DNA from: Linyphia triangularis
Lineage: Eukaryota; Arthropoda; Arachnida; Araneae; Linyphiidae
Assembly (NCBI GenBank): GCA_963978545.1
Contig: OZ021723.1
Location: 93,292,002-93,356,001, forward strand
Direction of reading: 5' to 3'
DNA length: 64,000 nucleotides
Within the stretch, counting starts at the first letter, position 1. Every line of letters begins with the position of its first letter. Below, in pieces: positions 34,171-44,699 of the stretch. The notes under the pieces are model-generated. The model saw only the letters and a program-made list of their open reading frames with translations. It made no database searches and was not told the origin of the DNA. A program made the translations under genes and the position numbers.

Positions 34171-34363
34171 GTACTCTTCCATTAGCTGGGTACCAGTTGG
34201 CACCAAGTCTAAATATTTACATGTTTAAATGACGCCTAAATTTAAAATCAAAGTTAAATGTTTTCGGTTTGTTATAGGAATTATAAAGGATTTGAAGGTA
34301 GTTTGAATGACTTATCGTTGAAAATTAGCGGTTTATATCAGGTACCCAGTTAACCAAGAGTAA
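34171..34363. mobile_element. 193-bp MITE with inverted ends
   Basis: The left end GTACTCTTCCATTAGCTGGG and the right end (minus strand TTACTCTTGGTTAACTGGG) are about 24-bp imperfect inverted repeats that both continue into GTACC. The interior is AT-rich. No target duplication was fixed. Confidence 0.6.
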
Positions 34364-34365
34364 TA

Positions 34366-34449
34366 AACTACGGGTGTGGAACATCGCAGAACTTTCAATT
34401 ACAGGCCAGTACGGGGATATATTATTTTTTGCGATAATTCTTGTATGGG

Positions 34450-34493
<44 letters not shown>

Positions 34494-35074
34494 ATCGCCA
34501 AAATTGTGATTTTGGCAATGTACTTTTCGATAACCTTTATTATAAGTGAAACTGAGGGGAGAAAAAAAAAAGATCGTTCATGATGTATACTCAGAGAAAA
34601 GGAGCTCTATGTTGAAGGCATTCGTTTTTCAACTTTTTACGCCATTAAAGCATCTTTAAGTGAATTTTGTAGGTGTTAATGTTAGAACACCTAAAGAGAC
34701 ATAATTACATAGCAATTTTTATCAAAATCGTTTGAGCCGATTTTTAGCAATCATTGAAAAAAATGATTTTTTCAATGGCAGCTACTTTATGCGCATGAGC
34801 GATTTTGACGAAAACTTTAATGATAGGTCCCATGGCCACCAGCAACCCGCATAATAAATTTGAACATCGTAGGTCAATTTGTTCGGGAGTTATGCTGACC
34901 ACAGACACACACACACAGATAGACATACAGACAGACATTATTTCTAGATCACTTCTTTGAAATCAGGGTGTTCCAAAACGTGGAGAAATGCCAAAACATC
35001 GAATTTTTTTTTTTTTAACCGATTGCTATACTTTTATTACCCTATGTGTAATTCATATAAGTGATTGAAAGTAA
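34366..35074 (-). repeat. Rep-A copy A6, first of a tandem pair
   Basis: Starts ACTACGGGTGTGGAACATCG and ends GTGATTGAAAGTAAA, with a 40-base A run at 34454-34493. It abuts copy A7 with no spacer, head to tail. Confidence 0.8.
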
Positions 35075-35738
35075 ACTAGGGGTGTGGAACATCGCACAAC
35101 TTTCAATTACATTATATTACTGATGTGGATTTGTGTCATTTACCGTTTTTATACTTCCATCTTTTATTTAGAAAAAATGGCCAGTTTGGCGATATTTTTT
35201 GAGATCATTGTAATATGGGATTGTAGGGGGGAAAAAAAAAACACACCTTCGCCAAGATGGAAATTTTGGCGATACACTTTTGGATAATTCTTCTATAATC
35301 CTTTCTTATATAAGTGAAACTGAGAAGAGGAGAAAAAACGATCGTTCATGAGCTATATTCAAGCAAAGAGGACTCTGTGTTGAAGGCATTCGTTTTTCAA
35401 CTTTTCACGCCATTAAAGCTTTTTTACGGGAATTTCGGAGGTGGGGATGTTTAGAACACCTTAAGAGGCATTACCACAACGATTTTTATCAAAATCGTTA
35501 GAACCGTTTTTAAGCAATCATTGAAAAACATGATTTTTTCAATTGCAGCTACCTTATGCGCATGCGCGATTTTGACTAAAACCTTAATGGGCACCTTGGG
35601 CAATCACCGACCTACTCACTAAATTTGAACGTCGTAAGTCAATTTGTTCGCGATTTATGCTGCCTACGTACACACAGATAGACATTTTTTCTAGATCACT
35701 TTTTTGAAATCAGGATGTTCCAATACATGGAGAAATGC

Positions 35739-35773
<35 letters not shown>

Positions 35774-35850
35774 TTTTTTTTTGTTTGTTTTTTTGGACTG
35801 AATATTATACTTTTATTACCCTATGTATACGTATGGGTAATTGAAAGTAA
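35075..35850 (-). repeat. Rep-A copy A7, second of a tandem pair
   Basis: Starts CTAGGGGTGTGGAACATCGC and ends GGGTAATTGAAAGTAAA. Together with A6 it shows the unit length of about 700-775 bp. It includes a 30-base A run. Open frames are short and interrupted. Confidence 0.8.
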
Positions 35851-38396
35851 AAATATAGAAATTTAAAGTATGTCCCGTTACCAACTATCTTTAGAAAACG
35901 ATTATTTTTCACTGAAATTGTGTTTGCTCGATTGATTGAGTACTTAAGTAGTTTCTGAGAATGATGCAAGTTACCATTACACCGCAGCAGAATAATCTCT
36001 GTAGAAGAAATTCTCTTAAAGAAGAAATTTTATTTCAAGACCTGTTACAAAACTTTTCGACCTAATCACTTTGCCACCAAAAAGTTAATTCCTACTGACA
36101 ACCTTAAGAATAAAAAAAATAAAAAAAGGAGAGAAAAAAAAGATGGAGGGGGGGGGGGGCGGGAGAATGAGTATTGGATTTAGTTTAAATAGTGTCACCG
36201 AAAAGCAGCCCGTGCATAACATTTAGGGCGCAGAGCCGTAAGGATTAGTCCGACCTCATTTCATGCTGCGTGTTGTAGCATTCGTCATTTTTAGTTCTTA
36301 TTCTTTAGATATCTAAAATGGAGCTTAACAATCTGGCAACATATTTAAATCATATCAATGTATTTTAGAATTTGAATCGCATGATATTTTGTTTTTTAAG
36401 GGGAGGGGGGGGAGGTCACACCCAAATTACTATTTAATTATGGCTTTGTTGGAAATTGTCTCCATACTAATATACCTAGTATTTATACACTTAAGAAGTA
36501 TCAGTGTATCCGGATTTATGAGGACAATTTCTATTTTCTAAAAAATAATGAAACACAAATTGTTTTTAAATTAAGAGTAAAATAAATAAAATAAAAATTT
36601 AAATAAAATATTTATCATGCACTTAATACTGGGTTTTCAATATAAAAAATTATCTGGCTTTTTTAAATAGTATATAATTTCAATTCAAAGCTAAATTATT
36701 AAATACCAGGATGAAGAATCGTTAACCAGTGACAGGTAGAATTAATTTTTTTTTATTGTTAATCAGAGCTTCCTCCATATAATTTCAATTACAGGTGGTA
36801 AATTTTTTCGCTTATATTATATTAATAGTACATCGAATTTGTAAGGTAATCTGCGTACTCAATACTTATCCATGACTTTAGTAAGTAAAATATTAATTCA
36901 TTAGTAAGTAAAATATTAATTCATTAGTAAGTAAAAAGTCTACTAATGTACATCAGAAAGCTATGCTACGAATGTTTGTTCACTGAAGAAAAGTTCTGCG
37001 GATTTCAAAATAGTGCTTTTAGGAGAGTACTCTTTATTTGAGTTTTTTATCATCTTGCTATAATAATAATAACAACTGCAATAAAATTGATCACAAAATT
37101 AAATAATGCTCTATATTAATCGAAGTATACGAAAATAATTATTTACTGTACGCTGTTATTATTTAATAAAAAATATAGTTCAGTGAATGGATTTTGAGTG
37201 ATTGAAATTTTTGCATTGGTAAGGTGATATAAGCTAAAAAAATATTTAAAATAAAATAAGGTATATACCCTCCAAAAAAACCAGAAAATATATTATTATG
37301 AGGATTTTGTTTCAAGAAGGGTTTTGTTAGAATTTTAGTAAGGGTTTTGCCCCACTGTACGACTTTCATCTAATGTTATGACTTGCATAAAATATTTACA
37401 ATGAACAACATTTTACTTTTTTATTTTTATGTTTTATTTAAGAAGTCGTGTTTTTTGTATTAAGTTTATTTATTTTGTATAAATTTAATACATGTCAAAG
37501 TATTTTTTTTTTCTTTCTTTTTTCCCCGACTTTTAATAGCGAACATATCTTATGCTAAAGTAATCTAAGGGTATCTCCCTATGAAATCTCTGGACTCGTT
37601 TTAATTTATGCATGCGTACAATACTGCAGTATAGGTACATCGTGATGTTCCCCCCCCCCCCCCATTAATGTTAACTCCCAGTAACACTTTAAAGATGAAA
37701 GCAAAATATAACGATGCCTCACACGATAGGTTTTGACAAATTTTAAATAAGAAGGTGCCTTTTTGGTGTATTATTTGGGAATAACATTTGCTTACGTTAC
37801 CCATAATGCCGGTTAGGTCGAAACTTCCTAAGCAAGGAGTCTCCAAGTTTCGACATTTTCAATTAACCTCTTCTTCCTATTGGTTTCTTTATATTCTTAT
37901 TTACGGTACCACCAATGTCACCAAAGAATCTCGTATCCTACTTCTATAACGAAAACGTACTGCACTTAACTGTTCTCTATTTACAAAAAGCTCCGTGAAA
38001 AACCTCTGTTATTTACCTTTAGAAATGCGTTATTGTTTCAAAACATTTTCTACCCCACCACCCAAAACGTACTCTGGAGTGTTTCGGAACTTTTAATTGG
38101 AGCCACTTAAAATTGCTGAAGAACAAAATTACATGAAATCTCTCTCGCTCTCTCCATATATTTATATAAAAGGACCTTGTGCATGGCGACGTCACAATTA
38201 AATGCTATAGGTGGAAAAAATGAAATAAATGTTTGCGATTGTCTGAAGAAATATTTTCACTTATAAAGTCTATTTAAAGACATATTGTGATTGGCTGAAT
38301 TAAACTGAGTGGAGTTGCCAGATGCTAAAAAATCCATTATAGTCTAGCCAGTTGTTATAATACTTTTTAGAATTCATATAAGTAAAGGACCTTAAG

Positions 38397-38443
<47 letters not shown>

Positions 38444-39272
38444 TTTGTATATATATATTTTTTCAAGTCTTTTGATTGAAAAGTAAATGAATCGTTTAAG
38501 GACAAAAGAGCCCATATCAAAAATTAAAAATATTTAGTTTACAGTGATAAAATAATATACTTAAGTCTTTGAGTAAGTGTAAATGTTCAAATATTCCTAA
38601 AACAGGATTTTGTCTTCCGAAATCCTTTTTCTTGGAGGGGAGGGAAAGATGCTTTCCTGCCATGAAAAGTGTATAATTTTTGCCTTAAAAACACATCCGA
38701 AATTACAGTCACGAAGCTGAAGTCGCTTGGAACTAAAAGCTGTCATCACTTGGTTCGAGATGAGTAGCAAGCTGAACAAATATATGTAGGAGAAAATTGT
38801 GTTCGTTCAATTTTTTTCCCCATTCACAAGGTCACAGACGAGGAAGAATATGTTAAAGGTCATAAATTAGACGATTGGTGAGAAACCTTAGAGCGAAACA
38901 GACAAGCAGTAAAGAAGTCAATTTAGTTGCAGCACTTACGTACTGCAATAGGCATGTTTATTGCACCACTGTTAAAAAACCAAGACTTGTCTTTTTAATT
39001 CATTCAATAAATTAGGAATTATGAACAGTTCTTAAAAGAAGGCAGTGTGTTTCAATTTTTAGAGTTCCGTACTCTAATAGCAGTAATGGCAGTTGAGGGG
39101 GAGGAGGGAGTTGCCCCTTATAAGCGTCACTACTTGGAATTTTAGGGGGTTTGGCTGCAATATCGTGTTTCGTTTTTCACACAAAAACCACCACTGTTTA
39201 ATTATCAAAAACGAGGTATTGGTACTTTCTTAACAACTTCCATTCATGAGCGCTGCCAAGAAGGTATGTGTT
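35851..39272. other. Noncoding, simple repeats only
   Basis: Holds G runs near 36146 and 36400, a tandem TTCATTAGTAAGTAAAATAT triplicate (36884-36935), a C run near 37651-37664, and a 41-base A run (38401-38441) followed by ATATATAT. Short frames at 37163-37369 and 37601-37846 are not convincing. No gene is seen. Confidence 0.55.
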
Positions 39273-39546
39273 GGTCTCGTGTACAAATAACAGATAGAAC
39301 ACCTAGACACCAGAGATATCTTTTGTCTAGTGGTTAGCACGCCTGTCTTCTGATCTAGGAGTCCTCGGTTCGACTACTCGTTAGAGCACACCTCTAAATT
39401 GGTGACCGAATATTTGAACACATCAGTGGCGTTATCTACTGCACGACTTCCACACTACCATTTCAGCATCCCTGCCGACTCACTGCCGCATACAGGCAAC
39501 TCAATCGTTAGCCCCTTCGCGACACACTTTGAAGGGGTTATGTGGT
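39273..39546 (+). mobile_element. tRNA-derived SINE-like repeat, second family, copy a
   Basis: Starts GGTCTCGTGTACAAATAACA. A tRNA-like core at 39321-39385 has an A-box-like CTAGTGGTTAGCACGCC and a B box GGTTCGACTAC. A body follows up to CACACTTTGAAGG. Copy b follows directly in the same orientation. This family differs from the CCAACCAAC-tailed one. The internal position of the tRNA-like core suggests a dimeric or composite element. Confidence 0.65.
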
Positions 39547-39700
39547 GGTCTCGTGTACAAATAACATATACAACAACTAAACTCCAGAGTTCTCTTTTGT
39601 CTAGTGGTTAACGCGCCTGTCTTCTGATCTAGGAGTCCAAGGTTTGACTCTCCGTTAGCGCACACCGCTAAAAGTACAAGGGGGTACACTTGCACATCCC
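39547..39700 (+). mobile_element. tRNA-derived SINE-like repeat, second family, copy b
   Basis: Starts with the same GGTCTCGTGTACAAATAACA. The tRNA-like core at 39594-39665 has CTAGTGGTTAACGCGCC and the B-box variant GGTTTGACTCTCC. The body is shorter than in copy a. The altered B box suggests it is not an active tRNA gene. Confidence 0.65.
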
Positions 39701-40671
39701 TGGAATTTGAATATTAAATGTAAAGTGGAGAAAAGTGGTATGAATTACTGGAAAACAGCGGTATGAAAGAGGTTTTAACGCATTGAATGGAACAGAAATT
39801 TATTACATAATTACATGTTAAAATTTTATAAGGAAATCTAGTTAAAAAATCAAGGTTTAAGCAAAATTGAGCAACCTTGCACACACCGGAAAATAATCCT
39901 GCTAGCGCCGAAGCTTCCATATCTGTCGGCCGCAGACGGAGGGGCGATAGAATCCCCCCTCCCCCACTTCCATTTTTATCTTTCTTGAATTCAAGAAAAA
40001 ATGGTCGTAGTGCCAACAACATATAAGTAAAAAGTTAACTATGACGTTACTTATCAAAACTTAATTTTTGCTTCAACCTCGGCTGGGAGAACAAAGACGT
40101 ATTATATTAAACTATTTGATTTTACAAAATTGCGAAGCAAGAAATCGTCTTTATGTTGTGAAAACGCATATTAAACTTTCAACTTGAACAACCCCACAAA
40201 AAAATTTTGGCTTCCTTTTTTTCATGATGGAAACGATAAGCTTATTCCGCTATATTCAGATTTTACAACAATTTTTAGCCACATTTCAATATTGCAAACC
40301 AAGCTCTGGCACCACTGCAAATCGGTGTATTTAAAATTCCATATCTTCCAATCCAACATACCACTACTTGTATTTTCCAACAGTCTCTTACTAATTACAG
40401 TTATGTCACTTTAAAGTTAACGAGTCCATTCTGAAAGACTCTACATGATCATGAGGCAATCTTGTTTAGTCTCTTTTCGTAATGCCCAGTTACGATAGTT
40501 GGCGTTTCAATGTCATTTAAATTAAGCGTCAAACTTTTAACAAATAAAAAATTACGCTTTAATTAAATACTTCAGTTAGAAAAACATCCGAGTTAATGAT
40601 ATCTACAAAAGAACTCGCAGGGTTTCCTACGTAATGGACAATCTCTGAAAGTGCTGGGATTGCGTTCAGAC
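39701..40671. other. Noncoding, nothing recognised
   Basis: Short frames only. A GC-rich patch at 39900-39970 (CATATCTGTCGGCCGCAGACGG) contains a small hairpin and may be a transposon edge. Confidence 0.45.
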
Positions 40672-41194
40672 TAGAGGTCGGCGATATATCGATACGACGA
40701 TATTTTCTTCGATATTTCTAAAAAAATATCGATATTAAAAATATCGATAAGTCACTGATATATCGATATTTTCAAAAATTTTTAGCTTTTTGATGATCGT
40801 TTTGTAGTTCCATGTGTTTTTTCGATTTTCTTCATTCCCTTTTCAAAAACTTCAAAACTAAAGTTTGAACTTGGCTGAGAGACAGTTAAAATGTCACCAA
40901 TATTCAATATTTTGCCATACGCTTAAAAGCTATATAAAATTATCTAAATTTTTCTTAAAATCACTGCAGCGAAAATATAACTTTTTTTTTTGGTAATATA
41001 TTCATTTCAGTTGAAAAAGTAGTCACCTTCCAAAAAAGCAATCATGAAAAGTAGAAATTTGCCTCGAAAAACGTTGTTTCTGGCAAAATTGAAAATCAAA
41101 TTTAAAAAAATCGTGTATCGATATTTTATCAATATTTTTTTCTATGCAACGATATAGTATCTATATTTATTTTGATCGATATTTCCGACCTCTA
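40672..41194. mobile_element. 523-bp hAT-type MITE
   Basis: Ends are TAGAGGTCGG and its complement CCGACCTCTA. The flanks are GTTCAGAC (40664-40671) and GTACAGAC (41195-41202), an 8-bp duplication with one mismatch. Subterminal regions are rich in ATCGATA palindromes on both sides (ATATATCGATACGACGATAT on the left). Noncoding. Related fragments lie at 14311-14357 and 16677-16868. Confidence 0.85.
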
Positions 41195-41202
41195 GTACAG
41201 AC

Positions 41203-42518
41203 AGGCCGGATTGTGTACAGTTGTTTTTACCGCACATAAAGTTCCATTTTCAAGAAATAAGTTTATAAGGGGTTGACGCAACTGGTAACAAAAATACGCC
41301 AACTGTGCGTTACTTTAAAATAAAACTTTCACAAGAGTGTGTGAAGATCCAGGTTCCAACTAGATACTTTAATATCTCACCGATACTTCAAAACTTAATA
41401 TAAGCTATCCCAAAAGAGATTGAAATAGGTTTTGTAGCTATTTGATATAAGGCGCATGAGTGCAAATTGTAAAAAAGCTCGAAATAAGATAAGAAAAAGA
41501 GAGAGGGAGAGAAAAAAGGATAATTAAAAGCTACAGAATTTTAATTTTTACACAGTTTCTCATCTAGAAAAGTTCACTATTAGTATTCCCGAGATCAAAT
41601 CACGTTAATAAAAAAATGTATTGTCTTTTAAATTAGCGAAATCATAAGTATTTTAAAATTAAATTGGCCGTTCCTTTATTTAGAAAAGTAGTAAATTCAC
41701 ATGTTGCTGAGATAGCGATGTCATAAAATGCTTTAATACAATCTGATTCAAACGTTTATTTTAAACTTATCTGCTGACTGCTGAACTTGTTTCAATGCAT
41801 TTTTTTTTTTTGTGAACACTAATTATTCATAATCTTAAGAATACGTTGGGTCTGGAAATAAAAGTAATACATAAATTTTTGACTTCCATACACACATTTT
41901 CTATACATAATTTCCTGATACACATAACTTTACAACAGGTTCCATTTCAACTTAATGATAAAATGTTATTACTGTTTTTGCATTGATGTGATTTGATCTC
42001 AGGAACATTTTTAAAATTGACCTTTTTTTAAAGCCGGAGATGTATAAAATTAAATTTCTGAAACTTTTCAACCATAGAAATCCCACCATCTTTTCTCTAC
42101 AACGTATTTTTTATGTTGTGGAAAAAAGATAAGTGAGGTAGAGCAACGACAGAAAATTTATCCCCAAAATCACCCTCTTTTTAAGACTTTTTCTTTATCG
42201 TAATTTGAGCATTTTGGCAATTTACACTTATATCCTATCTGTAATAGTTAAGGAAGCAAAAACCGTAACAATAGTAAGTATGTAAGTATGCAGAAAAATA
42301 TTTAAGGCAGCAATTTCCCGTATTTATGGTTTAATTTCGGAATAAAAACTCAGCTCGATGCGACTTTTCAAATGTCATATCGCATGACTTTACTATTTAT
42401 GCTTTTGATAAAAAAAAAAAAAAAAAAAAAAAAAAAGATTAAAAAAAAAATTGAATTAAAATGGGCGTCTATTTAATATTAACACTACAGAACAAAGTTA
42501 AAGCTATATATATATATA
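41203..42518. other. Noncoding, nothing recognised
   Basis: AT-rich. Contains a 26-base A run at 42411-42436. No recognisable exon or repeat. Confidence 0.5.
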
Positions 42519-42734
42519 TCTATATATTTAATAGGCAATACATTTTTTGGGGTTAGTCCGTCCGCCTAAACTGCTCAACCAATTTCAATGATCAAGGTGT
42601 CATTTTAAAGGAAATAAGCTGTAGATTTGCCAAAACGTGCCAAAATAATTTATTAACACTTTATTAATTAGTTAAATTTCAATATTTTTCATTATTAAGC
42701 TACTACAAAGCCTCAATGATTTTGAATATATGAT

Positions 42735-43950
42735 TGGCAACATCCTTACGTATGTAAACAACAAAAACAAACCCATTGCTAATTTTAAACTTTTCGTTTC
42801 AAAGTTGATTTTTTCTGTTTTTCTGAAGCATTTTTGTATTAGAGTAATTATTATTTTGAAGTATTTCTATCCAGAAAATGCCTCGCTTTGGATGTCGTTC
42901 TCCCTTACGTATGTAAACAGCAAACCCATTGCTAATTTTAAAGCTATCCTTACGTATGTAAACAACAAAACGTTGCTAATTTTAAAGCTCTTTTTAAACT
43001 CTTCGTTTCAAAGTTGATTTTTTCTGTTTTTCTGAAGCATTTTTGTACTAGAGTAATTATTATTTTGAAGTATTTCTATCCAGAAAATGCCTCGCGTTGG
43101 ATGTCGTTCTCCCTTACGTATGTAAACAGCAAACCCGTTGCTAATTTTAAAGCTATCCTTACGTATGTAAACAACAAAACGTTGCTAATTTTAAAGCTCT
43201 TTTTAAACTCTTCGTTTCAAAGTTGATTTTTTCTGTTTTTCTGAAGCATTTTTGTATTAGAGTAATTATTATTTTGAAGTATTTCTATCCAGAAAATGCC
43301 TCGCTTTGGATGTCGTTCTCCCTTACGTATGTAAACAGCAAACCCATTGCTAATTTTAAAGCTATCCTTACGTATGTAAACAACAAAACGTTGCTAATTT
43401 TAAAGCTCTTTTTAAACTCTTCGTTTCAAAGTTGATTTTTTCTGTTTTTCTGAAGCATTTTTGTACTAGAGTAATTATTATTTTGAAGTATTTCTATCCA
43501 GAAAATGCCTCGCGTTGGATGTCGTTCTCCCTTACGTATGTAAACAGCAAACCCGTTGCTAATTTTAAAGCTATCCTTACGTATGTAAACAACAAAACGT
43601 TGCTAATTTTAAAGCTCTTTTTAAACTCTTCGTTTCAAAGTTGATTTTTTCTGTTTTTCTGAAGCATTTTTGTATTAGAGTAATTATTATTTTGAAGTAT
43701 TTCTAACCAGAAAATGCCTCGCGTTGGATGTCGTTCTCCCTTACGTATGTAAACAGAAAACCCGTTGCTAATTTTAAAGCTATCCTTACGTATGTAAACA
43801 ACAAAACGTTGCTAATTTTAAAGCTCTTTTTAAACTCTTTGTTTCAAAGTTGATTTTTTCTGTTTTTCTGAAGCATTTTTGTATTAGAGTAATTATTATT
43901 TTGAAGTATTTCTATCCAGAAAATGCCTCGCGTTAGATGTCGTTCTCTAA
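42735..43950 (+). repeat. 209-bp tandem repeat array inside the Helitron
   Basis: The marker AAAGTTGATTTTTTCTGTTT recurs at 42801, 43010, 43219, 43428, 43637 and 43846, an exact 209-bp period. Each unit contains two shorter related blocks starting CTTACGTATGTAAACA. Variants alternate (CGCTTTGG with CCCATTG in units 1 and 3; CGCGTTGG with CCCGTTG in units 2 and 4), indicating 418-bp dimers. The 70-codon frames recurring every 209 bp are by-products; the period is not a multiple of three. Confidence 0.95.
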
Positions 43951-44245
43951 CGGGGCGACTTATCAGAATAAATAAAAGATATTGGGACTTCAATGTTAGG
44001 GCATAGCTAATGAAGTTTTAAGTCAGAATGTTGGCGGATAGTATATTTAACTTTCTATTATGAAACTTGCAATTTGTTGTTTTCTCTATTAGGCCTTACA
44101 TTAAATTTATAAAAATTTGGTTACATTTTTTATGGCTGGCAAACCTATTCGAGCGCAGCAAGATGTTTTAACCACAAATTCGAGCGGCAAAGCCGCTCAA
44201 TCCGAGCGTAGCGAGGCGTTTGGGGGTTGGCGAGCGTTAGCGAGC

Positions 44246-44262
44246 AGGGGGCGAAGCCCCCT
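44246..44262 (+). terminator. Helitron 3' stem-loop
   Basis: Seven-base-pair GC-rich stem with a GAA loop, two bases from the element's end. In Helitrons this hairpin is thought to signal the end of strand transfer. A second hairpin, GAGCGGCAAAGCCGCTC, lies at about 44183-44199. Confidence 0.85.
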
Positions 44263-44264
44263 AG

Positions 44265-44635
44265 TATATATATATTTACCTAACTCAAAATCAACATTTT
44301 GGCATAATCAAACTTTTCTTGACCAACTTTTCGACTGATACAATACAATTTAAGAACTGCTTCTGTTCTTTTGCAAATTAATGAGTGATATATAAGAAAC
44401 AACCGCAGCAAGAATCCGTTTGTTACTTCTTTTGACACCTCTTATAATGAATGCAATGAGATAAATAATTGCTATATTATAAAAAGAAACAAAGCCTTAT
44501 TTGCAGTGTTTTGTTTAGCAGTCACTTCTGTACGTGAAAAGTTGTCTAGGAGTATAACGGCATTTCATTCCTAAGTTTGAAGCAACTTTATTAGCGATTT
44601 CAATTTACGTTACGGAGTTTAACCACTTTGTTGAA
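44265..44635 (+). other. Presumed promoter and 5' UTR of the Ly6 gene
   Basis: 371 bp between the Helitron end and the signal-peptide ATG. No clear TATA box or initiator can be pinned down in this AT-rich stretch. If transcription starts here, the Helitron sits immediately upstream of the promoter. A 5' noncoding exon further upstream is also possible. Confidence 0.35.
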
Positions 44636-44699
44636 ATGACGAGTTATCTTATTTTCGGACTACCTATTTCGTTGTTTGTCATAACACAATTAAGTATAG
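44636..44699 (+). CDS. Ly6 gene exon 1 (signal peptide)
   Basis: ATG chosen because it opens a 21-codon signal peptide in phase with exon 2. Donor is ATAG|GTAAGA, close to consensus. Confidence 0.85.

Larger units (their letters stand above)
42519..44264 (+). mobile_element. Non-autonomous Helitron
   Basis: Begins TCTATATATTTAATAGG directly after an A and ends CTAG directly before a T, the A/T target pattern of Helitrons. Seventeen bases forming a stem-loop (AGGGGGC-GAA-GCCCCCT, 44246-44262) lie just before the terminal AG, as expected for the 3' end. The 5' region contains CCGCCTAAACTGCTCAACC, similar to the conserved 5' block I remember from lepidopteran Helitrons. There is no terminal inverted repeat or duplication. 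No Rep/helicase gene is present; the interior is mostly a 209-bp tandem repeat. Confidence 0.88.

Noticed and set aside
39321..39385. Functional tRNA genes at 39.3, 39.6 and in the SINEs
   Set aside because: A- and B-box motifs are present, but acceptor stems do not pair and each is embedded in a repeated body, so they are SINE heads.
42730..43644. Series of nearly identical 70-codon frames
   Set aside because: They recur every 209 bp because of the tandem repeat in the Helitron, and each is cut off by the next unit. They have no start context or domain.
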